64,000 nucleotides of DNA, taken from NCBI GenBank assembly GCA_024998815.1, contig JACEUQ010000002.1:1614617-1678616 (forward strand), read 5' to 3'. The notes under the pieces are model-generated. The model was not told where the DNA came from. It searched no databases and saw only the letters and a list, made by a program, of their open reading frames with translations. The position numbers were made by a program, and so were the translations under genes. Positions 26,471 through 35,582 of the stretch are shown here, piece by piece; positions within the stretch are counted from its first letter, which is position 1; each line of letters opens with the position of its first letter. This DNA is from Opitutus sp. GTDB lineage: Bacteria; Verrucomicrobiota; Verrucomicrobiia; Opitutales; Opitutaceae.

Positions 26471-26683
26471 TTTAACTCGTGCCAAGAACCATACAGGTGC
26501 TGCGCATCATGTATGGCGATCTGAGCTGATCACTCCGGAGAGTTTCGCAGACTTCGCAACAGCCACCCTCACGTCAACGAACTCATCGAAACCCATGCCG
26601 TTGCTACCTGCGGTACGATTCTACCTTAGCTGGGGGGGGGGGGGGGGGGGCGGATCTCAACTCGTTTTGGGGCCAAACTCCAG
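26471..26683 (+). repeat. MITE-like element, copy B
   Basis: From TTTAACTCGTGCCAAGAACC to GGCCAAACTCCAG. It is inverted relative to copy A. It contains a run of 19 G (26632-26650), against 8, 10 and 6 in the other copies. Confidence 0.85.
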
Positions 26684-26728
26684 GAGCAGGCTAGAAGCCT
26701 GCGCTACGTCGAACCCCACCCACACGCC

Positions 26729-29608
26729 TCACTCCGCCACGACGAAGCCCTTTAGCGCATCGATCTCGATCCAGGTTTGTTGGGGTGGTTTTTTACCGAG
26801 GATGAACACGGTTGTCGCCGCCAGATCGTTTTGCGCGCCGTCAAAAATCATCACGCCAATTTGGTCCCCCACGGGCACCTCGAAGACCACCCGAAGCTGG
26901 GTGGTTTCAGGCCGGTAGGGGGCGAGGACCCGCCGGCCACGTTTCAGAGCATAAGCTGACTGCTCAGGTGAGGCCGCGACGATCTGTTGAATCGCCAGAC
27001 GCTTAACCGTGGCCGTCAACGGGAACGGCCACGCCACTTTCGGGCGCGCAACAGCCGCCGGCGCTTCACCCGTAACCGCGGTGGAACCGGCCACGCCAGT
27101 GGCGACCGCGCCTTTGGTGGCCGCCCCAGTAGATCCCAGATTATTGGCTGCTGCTGCATTCACGCCCGATGTAGGCGGTGAAGCCTTTTCACCCGCACCC
27201 TGTTTGGTTGCCGCAGGCTTGCCGGCCTGCGACTGCACCAAAGAAGTTTGCGGGGAGTTAACCGCCCCCGTGCGGGCAGTTTCAGCCGAGTCTCGGCCTG
27301 AATCCAATTTTTGAACACCCGCGTCTGGCATCCAACTGATTTCGAAATTGGGCAACGAAGGCGGTTCAACAATTCCCCTCCACCCCGAGCAAAGCACCAC
27401 TGCGGCGAGCAACGCCCAACTGGAGCGGGCGGCCACGCGCGTGCCGGTGAAACGGGGTGGCCGTGGAATCGGCTGAGGCTGCGAAACGAGGAGATTGAGT
27501 TTCGCGATTTCGGCATCCACCTCATCCAGCCCGCGCTCAAGCCCGGCACGATCGACGCCCTTGGCAAGCGCCGCCATTGCGCTTTTGCAGCGCACATCGC
27601 TATCGGCCCAGCCCCAAGGCTTCGAATCAGGAATAAAGCGCCGCAACTCAGCGGAAGTTCCGCGCGCTAAAATCGCCCGACCGCCCAAGGCGATAACCGC
27701 AGGCGCGAGCGCAGCGGCCAACCACTGGGGACCAGGGAAAAGCACGGCCATGACCGCGGTGGCCGCACCCCAAATCGCCAAAACCGCGGGCAAGGCCCCA
27801 AACACCACCGGGCCCGCTTCAAGTGCCCGATCCAGGTTTGCCCAGAAAAGTTTAGCCACGAGTGGAACGCTCCGCTCCCGCAACAGCACCAGTTGCTGCG
27901 CCTGCCAGTCTGCGTGGGTGACAAAGCCCTGCTCCGCCGCCTTCGGTTCAATCCAGGCGATTAAGACCAGATCCACTCGCGTCGGCTTCACCGAACGCAG
28001 CGACCGATCGAGCGAATACTGCGTGCAGCAGGCGTAGGTTTTTTGCAGGCCTTCACGAATGGCGAGCAAGGCCGATTCAGCGCTGATCGAGATGCGAAAA
28101 ATCCGCTCCGACGCGCCCTCCTCGGCGTCTTTTAACCAGCCATTGCGGCGGATGATCGCCTCGGAGTCTTCGGCGTAGCGCCCCACCTGAGTGAGCGATT
28201 TGCCTGCCGCATGATCGTGACGATCAATCTTCGTGGTGAGCGTTCGGTGGGTAAACGCCCGCACCAACGCATAGGAATCGGGGTTGTCGGGCGATTCCTC
28301 AAGCAGCGCCGGAAGACTTGCCCCGTCGAGCCGCTTGCCGCGCCAGACCAAGTTTTTGGCCCCCAGGGTCAGCAGCGCGATACTCGTCACCACCTCGCGT
28401 TGCAGCGCTTTCGGCAAGGCAATCAACGGCTCCGCTTCGGCCAACTGGCGCAACTCGCGCAGTTGCGCAGCGTAGCCATTTTTATCCGGGGCGTTTCGAA
28501 TGAAATGAGCCAGCGCTCCGGGTGTATCGGTATCGAAAATATTGATAACCGCCTCGGCCCAATTCGCCTCCGACTGAAAGGCCTTTGCGACGTCAGGAAT
28601 GGAATAGCGCCGGCCGCACCAAAGGAATTTGGTTTCGGTGCGCTTAGTGGCGTAGCTTTCCTTCACCGGTAACTGCCTTGCCCAACTGTCCATGGCTTCC
28701 ATGCCCCAGCGAACTTCAGAAGCGCTTGAAAGCAGGCCACGCAACAGCTGGTTCATGCGCTCATTTAACGGCGGCATCGCCTCCACGGCGCCGGCAGACA
28801 GCCCACCTTTGGTTTGTTCGAGCAGCAAGGTCTCCGCGCGCGCGATACGCTCGGCCGGAGTTTCCGTGGCACTGGCGCCAGGAAGGTCGTCGATCACGGG
28901 ATGGCCGAGGATTAACTCCTGCACCACACGACCTAGCGACCACCAGTCCCAAGCGCACAGCGAAGGCCCTGGATCATGGGCGTCCAGCAACACGGCCTCA
29001 GGTGGCGCGTAAAACGGATCGCTGATCACCTCAATCGGCAGGGTTTTCTCGAAAGCGGTGACCCCTTCCAAGCCGCCGAGGGTGCAATGTAATTTACCCT
29101 GGGGCTCGCTGATAAAAATGGCACCGGGGCAGATTCCCAGGTGAACCAACCCACTGGCCTGTAACACGCCGATCGCCTCGGTTAACTGCCGAACGAGCGC
29201 CTCCACCACGGCGTCTTCAAGCGCGGGCCGTTCCCGCCGCCAGACATCCAGCGCCACACCGTCGGTTTCGCCGCAAACCTCAACTCGGTACGCGCCGACC
29301 ACAAAGGCCTCTTTGGCGCGCTGCAGGTGGCTCAAATCGATATTTTGCAGCTGTTTCCAAAACGCTGAACGCGGCGAATTCTTCACCTCAGGCGTAAAGC
29401 ACAGCACCAACTCCTCAGCCGAGTCGGTTCGGGTCGCGCTGAAACGCTTAGCACCGCCCTTGTCTGGCAGTGCATCGATGATCGTGTAAAGGTTACGCCA
29501 GAGCGTCTTGGGAACGGGCAAACCGCCTGCTGCGACGGGTTCAGCCACCGACGCCCCCTCCGGGCTGGCCGGATTCACCCGCTCAGTGTTACTCAAATCG
29601 GTGGACAT
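26729..29608 (-). CDS. Membrane-anchored protein kinase-like protein (pseudokinase)
   Basis: A 959-residue protein from ATG 29608; the longer frame to 29761 lacks homology. Residues ~40-310 follow the Ser/Thr kinase fold: LVHLGICPGAIFI (153-165) stands where HRDxKPxN is expected, YAPPEAVL (200-207) is the APE region and CAWDWWSLGRVVQELILG (218-235) matches the DxWSLG helix. The catalytic Asp is Gly158 and the DFG region reads LGGLEG, so catalysis is unlikely. The middle is helical. Hydrophobic segments lie at about 600-625, 627-645 and 735-752. The region after them is Ala/Thr/Gly-rich and probably outside, and the last 130 residues are a separate beta-rich domain. Confidence 0.75.
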   Translation of the reverse strand: MSTDLSNTERVNPASPEGASVAEPVAAGGLPVPKTLWRNLYTIIDALPDKGGAKRFSATRTDSAEELVLCFTPEVKNSPRSAFWKQLQNIDLSHLQRAKEAFVVGAYRVEVCGETDGVALDVWRRERPALEDAVVEALVRQLTEAIGVLQASGLVHLGICPGAIFISEPQGKLHCTLGGLEGVTAFEKTLPIEVISDPFYAPPEAVLLDAHDPGPSLCAWDWWSLGRVVQELILGHPVIDDLPGASATETPAERIARAETLLLEQTKGGLSAGAVEAMPPLNERMNQLLRGLLSSASEVRWGMEAMDSWARQLPVKESYATKRTETKFLWCGRRYSIPDVAKAFQSEANWAEAVINIFDTDTPGALAHFIRNAPDKNGYAAQLRELRQLAEAEPLIALPKALQREVVTSIALLTLGAKNLVWRGKRLDGASLPALLEESPDNPDSYALVRAFTHRTLTTKIDRHDHAAGKSLTQVGRYAEDSEAIIRRNGWLKDAEEGASERIFRISISAESALLAIREGLQKTYACCTQYSLDRSLRSVKPTRVDLVLIAWIEPKAAEQGFVTHADWQAQQLVLLRERSVPLVAKLFWANLDRALEAGPVVFGALPAVLAIWGAATAVMAVLFPGPQWLAAALAPAVIALGGRAILARGTSAELRRFIPDSKPWGWADSDVRCKSAMAALAKGVDRAGLERGLDEVDAEIAKLNLLVSQPQPIPRPPRFTGTRVAARSSWALLAAVVLCSGWRGIVEPPSLPNFEISWMPDAGVQKLDSGRDSAETARTGAVNSPQTSLVQSQAGKPAATKQGAGEKASPPTSGVNAAAANNLGSTGAATKGAVATGVAGSTAVTGEAPAAVARPKVAWPFPLTATVKRLAIQQIVAASPEQSAYALKRGRRVLAPYRPETTQLRVVFEVPVGDQIGVMIFDGAQNDLAATTVFILGKKPPQQTWIEIDALKGFVVAE

Positions 29609-29754
29609 AGCTGTCCCTCTTCTAACGGCACAAACCGGGCCGACTTGAGCTATGCCGGGCCTTAAAACGAGCGGCGTTTCGATCATGGTTACAGGCTCCT
29701 CGGGGTAACCCAAAATAGGTGACACAAAAACGCGCCGCCCACCGGTAGGACATC

Positions 29755-29785
29755 GGAGCAAACTGGAAGTCTGCGCTACTTTTCG
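29755..29785. repeat. REP single arm GCAAACTGGAAGTCTGCGCTAC
   Basis: One arm of the dispersed GTAGCGCAGACTTCCAGT repeat, overlapping the end of the sulfatase-like gene. Confidence 0.8.
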
Positions 29786-31005
29786 GAGCGTGGCGTGCCA
29801 GCTTTGTCGGTGGCCCCGAGGGGTCTCGCCGGAATCGAAGGGGATTCATTCAGGTTAACCGCTTCACCCGGATCCGCCCGCAAGTCGAAGCTCAGCCACG
29901 GCGACCCGTCGGCGTTAAAAATCTCCTTTCGCTTGGCCGAACGCCAGCCGGTCCAGGCCCGGTCGCATTGCAGCGGCAACGCGACCACGCTCGGCATGGA
30001 AATCTCGGCCCGCTCGCGTCCGCAAACCCACGCCTGCCCCCGCGCCCATGCGAGGGTCATCGCCGGCAAATCGATTAACGACACTGGTTCGTCGGAACGC
30101 CGCCCACCTACCGCACCACGCACCAACAGCGGCACGCGCACACTTTCCTCGTGCGGCCAGCCTTTGCGGAAAAGCCCGTGCGCGCCGTGCATGTCGCCGT
30201 GCACCGAAGTGAACACCACGATCACCTCCTCCGGCACCACTGCCAGCAATCGCCCAATAGCCCGGTCAGTCGCCTCGATATGCGCGTAATAGCCGGCCAG
30301 TTCACGGCTGGCTTTCGCGGCGACTTCACCGCCACGCGGCACGTTGGCCGGTAACGTCACGGGACGGGGCGCCACCCCCGCAGCCGGCGCATCGTAGGGC
30401 GGATGCGGCGCCTCCAAACTGACCACCGCAAACCAAGGGCTGACCCCCTCAGCGCGTTGCTTGGAAGCGCACGAAATCCACTCGGCCGCACGCGAACACA
30501 CCACGTCGCTTTGGTAACCAAAAAACGGCGTCGGCTCAGCCAGCCGCGTGCCGTGCAACCATGGGTCATTGAGCAAAAACCCGCTCTCAAAACCCTCCCA
30601 AAAAGCGAAGCCGCCACGCGCCTCCGCAGGCACGACCGCCCGCGCATGAGCCTCGCCCACCAACGGAGCTGCGGGATCACGCGCGTGGAGATGCCACTTG
30701 CCGAAAAACGCCGTGTGGTAGCCGATTTCGTTTAACTCATGGGCGATCGTTCGTGCCCCGAGTGGCAGCGGATCGTAATAATTGCGCACGCCATTTTCTG
30801 GCGACCGAACACCCGTCAGTAAGGCGGCACGGGAAAAAGGCCCGAACGGGTGCGGCGTAACGGCCTGCAGATAGTTAATACTGCGCGCCGCCAAGGCATC
30901 GAGGTCAGGAGTGCGGGCGTTAGGATCTCCCGCGTAACCACACGCCTGCGCCCGCCACTGGGTGGTGACGATCCAAAGGATTGAAGGGGCGGAGGCGACT
31001 GCCAT
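29776..31005 (-). CDS. Sulfatase-fold protein lacking catalytic residues
   Basis: A 409-residue protein from ATG 31005 (MAVASAPSILWIVTTQWRAQ). The sulfatase fold is clear: RTPDLDALAARSINYLQAV, GYHTAFFGKWHLHA, GLFRKGWPHEESVRVPLLVR. Active sulfatases need a Cys or Ser in C/S-x-P-S-R that becomes formylglycine; here it is G55-P-F-S-R. The first metal Asp (VTDQ) is Thr15 and the TSDHGD metal Asp is Val (TSVHGD). It has no signal peptide, whereas sulfatases are usually exported. It may be a pseudoenzyme or have a different activity. It lies upstream of, and reads toward, the pseudokinase gene. Confidence 0.8.
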   Translation of the reverse strand: MAVASAPSILWIVTTQWRAQACGYAGDPNARTPDLDALAARSINYLQAVTPHPFGPFSRAALLTGVRSPENGVRNYYDPLPLGARTIAHELNEIGYHTAFFGKWHLHARDPAAPLVGEAHARAVVPAEARGGFAFWEGFESGFLLNDPWLHGTRLAEPTPFFGYQSDVVCSRAAEWISCASKQRAEGVSPWFAVVSLEAPHPPYDAPAAGVAPRPVTLPANVPRGGEVAAKASRELAGYYAHIEATDRAIGRLLAVVPEEVIVVFTSVHGDMHGAHGLFRKGWPHEESVRVPLLVRGAVGGRRSDEPVSLIDLPAMTLAWARGQAWVCGRERAEISMPSVVALPLQCDRAWTGWRSAKRKEIFNADGSPWLSFDLRADPGEAVNLNESPSIPARPLGATDKAGTPRSEK

Positions 31006-31081
31006 GCCCCCACGATAAACCCGCCGCTCGGTCCGCGCGCAAACCTTACCCGCCACCCGCTGTCGCCCTCTCGACGCCTCG

Positions 31082-31215
31082 CGGAGGGACGACCTCCGTG
31101 TCGTCGGTGCTCGGCTCCGAAAAGTAGCGCAGACTTCCAGTCTGCTCCATTCCACCTTCAAGGCAGACTGGTAGTCTGCGCTACTTTTACCGAACCAGCC
31201 CACACGGAGGTGGGC
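31082..31215. repeat. REP hairpin block
   Basis: GGAGGGACGACCTCCGTGTC, then AAAAGTAGCGCAGACTTCCAG and its inverted partner (31121-31188), then CCACACGGAGGTGGGCCCTC. The same arrangement occurs at 15070 and, in part, at 40140. Confidence 0.85.
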
Positions 31216-31269
31216 CCTCCCTCGAATCCGTACCCCGTCGGGACGGCCGCATCGTGGGTTAACAACGGA

Positions 31270-32133
31270 CTAAAACTCCACCTTGCCCGTGTTCAGTTTG
31301 CCATGAAGCAGCCGCGTGGCCCGCTCCAGCACCAAGGGCAACGTCGCTTCCATGACTTCGGGCTCAATGCCTTGCTCGCTCAGCAGCGCCGAATCCACGC
31401 TGTATAAAAACGCGTCCTCGCCCTGGCCGACCCCCAGCGCCGCCGCCAGGTGATCCGCCGCATGGATATGCCCCGCCAGAGCGCGGAACTCGGCCGGAAT
31501 CGCCACTGTGGGAGGGTTGTTGGCCGCCACCACCACGCAGGCCACCGGGAAGCGCCATTCCGCCAGCAAACGCGCGCTCACCGCCGCATGATTAAAGCCC
31601 AACTCGGCGGTTTCCGCCTCCAACCACGTGACGCCCTCGGTGCAACGCGCCCGCACCCCGGCAAAGGAGTCCGCGCAACTGAAGGCGACCGCCAGTTTGC
31701 CGATTTCGTGCACCAGTCCGCAGGTGTAGGCCAGCGCCGGATCGACCCGACCGGTGCGCTGGGCGAGCGCCTCGGCCGCCAACGCCTTAATTAAAGACGC
31801 GCGGCAAAAATCCCCCGCTTCCCAGCGGTAACCGACGACCTCAATCGCCATCCAGCGCGAAGCCATCGACAAGGCGGCCAGCCGGTAAAGTTCCTTCGCG
31901 CCCAAGCGCATGACCGCCTGACCCACGGTGTCGGCGACCGTTTCGCCGCCGAAAAAAACCGAGTTGGCCATGCGCACCGTGGCGCTCGCCAGCACCGGAT
32001 CCATCTGGATCAACTTGGCCAAATCCTCGATGTCGGCGTGCGGTTGTTCCAGCAGCGTGATCAAACGCGGCAGCAGCGCAGGTGAACAGGGCAGTGAGAG
32101 CGCTTTCGCGCAAACCTCATCAAGGGTGGGCAT
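31270..32133 (-). CDS. HDOD domain protein
   Basis: A 287-residue HDOD protein, a non-catalytic relative of HD phosphohydrolases used as a signalling scaffold. LARLIQMDPVLASATVRMAN-type sequence (residues 43-60) and CGLVHEIGKLAVAF (near 139) are family blocks. ATG 32133 is used. It lies 31 bp after the cheA stop on the same strand, so the two are probably co-transcribed. It may link chemotaxis-type signalling to another output. A second HDOD gene lies at 37538. Confidence 0.85.
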   Translation of the reverse strand: MPTLDEVCAKALSLPCSPALLPRLITLLEQPHADIEDLAKLIQMDPVLASATVRMANSVFFGGETVADTVGQAVMRLGAKELYRLAALSMASRWMAIEVVGYRWEAGDFCRASLIKALAAEALAQRTGRVDPALAYTCGLVHEIGKLAVAFSCADSFAGVRARCTEGVTWLEAETAELGFNHAAVSARLLAEWRFPVACVVVAANNPPTVAIPAEFRALAGHIHAADHLAAALGVGQGEDAFLYSVDSALLSEQGIEPEVMEATLPLVLERATRLLHGKLNTGKVEF

Positions 32134-32164
32134 GGCGTTAAAATGACAGGTGCTACGGGTGGCG

Positions 32165-34288
32165 TTAGGCGGCGCAAAGCGAGGCCGGATCAAGGATGAG
32201 CGCGATGGTGCCGTCGCCGAGAATAGCGCCGCCGGCCACTCCGGGGCGGTCTTGCAGGAAGGCGCCCAGATTCTTGATCACGACCTCCTGCTTGTTGAGC
32301 AACTCGTCGACGAGCAGCGCGTACACTTTGCTGCCCACCTCGATCATGACCACGATACCCTTGGTCGGATCCTCCTCGGCGCCCTCGATTTCAAAGCGGC
32401 GGTGCAAGCGGTGCAGCGGCAGGATTTTCCCGCGATGATCAATCACTTCGCCCCGGCCCTGGATAGTGGTGAGCATCTCTTTCGTCGGCTTGAGCGCCAC
32501 CTGCACCGTGATCGTCGGCAGAATAAAGCGGTCCTCGCCCACGCGAACCAGCAAGCCGTCGATGATCGCCGTGGTCAGCGGTAAACGGATACGGAAAGTC
32601 GTCCCCTGCCCCTCCACGGTCTCGATCTGGATCTGGCCGCGCAGGCGCTCGATATTGCGCCGCACCACGTCCATGCCGACACCGCGCCCGGACACGGCGG
32701 TGACCTTGGCCGCCGTGGAAAAGCCGGGAAGGAAAATCATGTTCAAAATCACGTCCGTGGGCGGGGTGATGCCCTCGGCGACGAGCCCCTGGCTGCGGGC
32801 CTTTTCGAGCACCCGGGTCTTGTTGATGCCACGGCCGTCGTCGATGAGTTCGATCACCAAATTACTGCCCTCGTGATAAGCGGCCAGGCGCAGGCGCCCC
32901 TGTTCGTTTTTCCCGGCGGCCTTGCGATCGGCGGGGCCTTCAAGGCCGTGGTCGAGGGAGTTGCGCACCATGTGCACGAGCGGGTCGACGATTTCCTCGG
33001 CGACGGTGCGGTCGATTTCGGTTTCGTCGCCGCGGGTCTCAAACAAAACCTGTTTGCCGAAATCGCGCGACAGATCGCGCACCAGCCGCTCCATGCGTTG
33101 GAAGGTGGGTTTGATCGGCACCATGCGCAGCGACATCGCGGTGTGTTGCAGCTCCTTGGTGATGCGGCCGAATTGGGCCAGGTTGCGCGCCAGCGACGTA
33201 CCGCCGGCATCCAGCCCCTTGGCGGATTCCATCAACTGACTTTGCACGATGACCAACTCGCCGACCACATCGACCAGCGAGTCGAGTTTTTCGGTGTTCA
33301 CGCGCACCGAGGACGAACTGGTGGTGGCCGCAGGCCGGCCGGCCTCGGCTGCGGCGGCAGGCGCAGCGGCAGCGGGGACATCCGGAGAGCTGGAAACTGC
33401 GGCGGGCGCGCTGGAGGAATCGGCAGCGGGCGCGGCCTGCGGAGCGGCCTGGACTGGGGCCTGGGCGGCCGAGGGTTTGGAAGCGTCGCCGACAGCGAGG
33501 CGGCGCACGGCGGCGATCAGGTGGGCGACGGGCACGGCCTTGTTGGGCAGCTGGCCGCGCTCCAACGCCAGCGTGATCTGGCCCATCATCTCTTGGATGG
33601 CGTCACGGCTGTTAAGAATTTCGGTGATAATGGCCGGGGTAAGCTGGAGCTTGTCGGTGCGGGCCAGGTCGAGCAGCGACTCGACCTCGTGGGTGAGCTT
33701 GTGCATCGGGGTGAGGTGCAAAAAGCCCGACACGCCCTTGATGGTGTGGAAGGAGCGGAACAGGCCATTGAGCGCATCGCGGTCATTGGGGGCGGCGTCC
33801 AGGGCGAGCAGCGCGGCCTCGATTTGATCGAGGTGGTCGAGCCCCTCGGAGTGGAATTCGCCGAGCAGTTCGCGGTTTTCGCCCAGATCGAAAACGAGGA
33901 TCTGATCCACCTCGACGGCTACGACCGCAACCGGGGCAGCCACGGCGGCAGCAGGAGCGGTGTTACCTCCGGCCAAAGGAGCTGGCGTGTTACCATCGCG
34001 CACGGCCACCAATGCAGCCGGCAACCACGCGGCGAGGGCCTTCAGGTGCGTTATCGACGCCTCATCATAGGGCCGGGCCTCGTTGAGCAACGTATCGAGG
34101 CAAACGTGCATGCCTTTGACCGGCCCCGCCAGTTCCGGTTGGTCGCCGAGATGCCCGAGCAGGTCGCCGAGTAAACTGTAAGCGGGAATCAGTCCCTCAT
34201 CGCTCAGCGCGGTGGCGAAAATCGATTCAGCGGCGAAGCGACTGGCGATATCATCGAGGACAGTGAAGGTGGAGGAAAGTAAAGGCAT
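32165..34288 (-). CDS. cheA: Chemotaxis histidine kinase CheA
   Basis: A 707-residue CheA. An N-terminal helical region precedes the HPt domain (ELLGEFHSEGLDHLDQIEAA, FRSFHTIKGVSGFLH with phospho-acceptor His181). A Pro/Ala linker (~270-335), dimerisation domain (VNTEKLDSLVDVVGELVIVQ), HATPase (HMVRNSLDHGLEGPADR, IDDGRGINKTRV, VSGRGVGMDVVRRNI) and CheW-like domain (VRVGEDRFILPTITVQVALK) follow. It autophosphorylates and passes phosphate to response regulators. CheW is divergent at 34710; no receptor, CheY, CheB or CheR is in the window. Confidence 0.95.
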   Translation of the reverse strand: MPLLSSTFTVLDDIASRFAAESIFATALSDEGLIPAYSLLGDLLGHLGDQPELAGPVKGMHVCLDTLLNEARPYDEASITHLKALAAWLPAALVAVRDGNTPAPLAGGNTAPAAAVAAPVAVVAVEVDQILVFDLGENRELLGEFHSEGLDHLDQIEAALLALDAAPNDRDALNGLFRSFHTIKGVSGFLHLTPMHKLTHEVESLLDLARTDKLQLTPAIITEILNSRDAIQEMMGQITLALERGQLPNKAVPVAHLIAAVRRLAVGDASKPSAAQAPVQAAPQAAPAADSSSAPAAVSSSPDVPAAAAPAAAAEAGRPAATTSSSSVRVNTEKLDSLVDVVGELVIVQSQLMESAKGLDAGGTSLARNLAQFGRITKELQHTAMSLRMVPIKPTFQRMERLVRDLSRDFGKQVLFETRGDETEIDRTVAEEIVDPLVHMVRNSLDHGLEGPADRKAAGKNEQGRLRLAAYHEGSNLVIELIDDGRGINKTRVLEKARSQGLVAEGITPPTDVILNMIFLPGFSTAAKVTAVSGRGVGMDVVRRNIERLRGQIQIETVEGQGTTFRIRLPLTTAIIDGLLVRVGEDRFILPTITVQVALKPTKEMLTTIQGRGEVIDHRGKILPLHRLHRRFEIEGAEEDPTKGIVVMIEVGSKVYALLVDELLNKQEVVIKNLGAFLQDRPGVAGGAILGDGTIALILDPASLCAA

Positions 34289-34403
34289 GGGGATAGTGCG
34301 GTAAGCGAGGGGAGAAAGTGCGGTCAGGGGTTATTACGGCACGTTCCGCTGCCAACTTGAGTGACGAACAACGAATTATACGGAAAACACACCGTCGCGG
34401 CGA

Positions 34404-34572
34404 CGGAATGACCAATGACCAATGGCCAATGACCAACGCCCAATGACCAATCCACCATTTACAAACCCTTCACCAGCCCTCCCTGCACCGCCCACAGACT
34501 GCACATTGGTCCTTGGTCCTTGGTCATTGGACCTTGGACATTGGGCATTGGTCATTGGGCATTGGTCATTCT
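34404..34572. repeat. Inverted heptamer arrays (CCAATGA / TCATTGG) between cheA and cheW
   Basis: Seven-base periodic runs ATGACCAATGACCAATGGCC (34407-34452) and the opposite TTGGTCCTTGGTCATTGGAC (34504-34570) face each other in the divergent cheA-cheW gap. They could fold as one large hairpin. No other gene is seen in 34289-34709. Confidence 0.85.
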
Positions 34573-34709
34573 CCGCCGCCTCCCCCCTGCCCACGCCGCT
34601 AAATAAAACTTAGGCCGATGAGTAAAGTTTCGCCCGATTGAGCCGATAACACTGCGTGTAGCCCCACCTACGTGCCGGCTGCCCCCAAAAACTAAATTCG
34701 TTTTTACTC

Positions 34710-35204
34710 ATGAGCACTCAGCACAGCACCGACACCTCCCGGCTTGCCGGGAAATACCTCACCGTTGTCCTCGACAAAGAAGCCTACGGCATCGCGGTCC
34801 TTAAGGTTCGCGAAATCATCCGCCTGCAAAAAATCACGCCCGTGCCGCAAATGCCGGTCTTCGTGAAGGGCGTCATCAACCTGCGTGGCCGCGTCATCCC
34901 GGTGATCGATCTGCGCATCAAATTCGGACTTAACGCCGAGCTTGCCGAACGCACCTGCGTGGTGGTGGTGCAGATCGCCCTGGAGGCCGGACGCAACGTG
35001 CAAATGGGCCTGGTGGTCGACAGCGTCGAGGAGGTCGTGAACCTCACGGGTGCTGAAATCGAGCCCACCCCCGAATTCGGTGCGCGCATCGACACCTCGT
35101 ATTTGCTCGGCCTGGCCAAGATCAAAGGCGTCGTGAAGACGCTTCTCGACATCGAGCGCGTGGTCGCCCCCGAGACGATGGAACGCATCGCCCACGCTGC
35201 TTAA
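34710..35204 (+). CDS. cheW: Chemotaxis coupling protein CheW
   Basis: A 164-residue CheW made of one CheW domain: YLTVVLDKEAYGIAVLKVRE, VPQMPVFVKGVINLRGRVIP, DLRIKFGLNAELAERTCVV, MGLVVDSVEEVV, YLLGLAKIKGVVKTLLDIER. It couples CheA to receptors. It is transcribed away from cheA and followed by a terminator. Confidence 0.95.
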   Translation: MSTQHSTDTSRLAGKYLTVVLDKEAYGIAVLKVREIIRLQKITPVPQMPVFVKGVINLRGRVIPVIDLRIKFGLNAELAERTCVVVVQIALEAGRNVQMGLVVDSVEEVVNLTGAEIEPTPEFGARIDTSYLLGLAKIKGVVKTLLDIERVVAPETMERIAHAA

Positions 35205-35223
35205 ACAAGCAGCGAAAAAATCA

Positions 35224-35262
35224 AAGCGGGCCCGGCCACCTTGGCCGACGCCCGCTTTTTTT
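35224..35262 (+). terminator. Terminator after cheW
   Basis: AAGCGGGC pairs with GCCCGCTT around a GGCCacctTGGCC inner stem; it is followed by T7. Confidence 0.85.
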
Positions 35263-35282
35263 GTGCCCGGTGGGGCCGATAC

Positions 35283-35540
35283 ATTCTTGAGCTCACGCTC
35301 AAGGCCAAGCGGAGTTCCGCCCCTGTCAACGCCCGGAACAACGTCCAACATCCAACATTGAACGTTCAACATCCAACCAGCCTGAGCCAACATCCGCCGC
35401 ACTCCGCGTTGAACGTTGGATGTTCAATGTTGGATGTTGGACGTTCTCCGTCCTCCGACTTCCGCAATCATTCTCGTTCTCCTACTCGTTCTCGATTCCG
35501 CAAACACCCTGAGCTCACGCTCAGGGCCACGTTTGGAACT
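35283..35540. repeat. Heptamer arrays and CCTTGAGC palindrome arms
   Basis: TTGAGCTCACGCTCAAGGCC at about 35287, then CGTCCAACATCCAACATTGA and opposite GTTGAACGTTGGATGTTCAA (35340-35450), then CCTGAGCTCACGCTCAGGGCC (about 35510). No gene is seen between 35205 and 35582. Confidence 0.85.
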
Positions 35541-35582
35541 CGCTCAGATCAACTACGCCCAAGCGCCAAGCCCTGCTGCGTA

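Noticed and set aside
19531..26683. A composite transposon mobilised by the inverted MITE copies
   Set aside because: No target duplication could be recognised at the outer ends, and the hairpin arms explain the symmetry without transposition of the whole segment.
34404..34572. Regular short repeats that might be a CRISPR array
   Set aside because: The period is seven bases without unique spacers, and no cas gene is present in the window.
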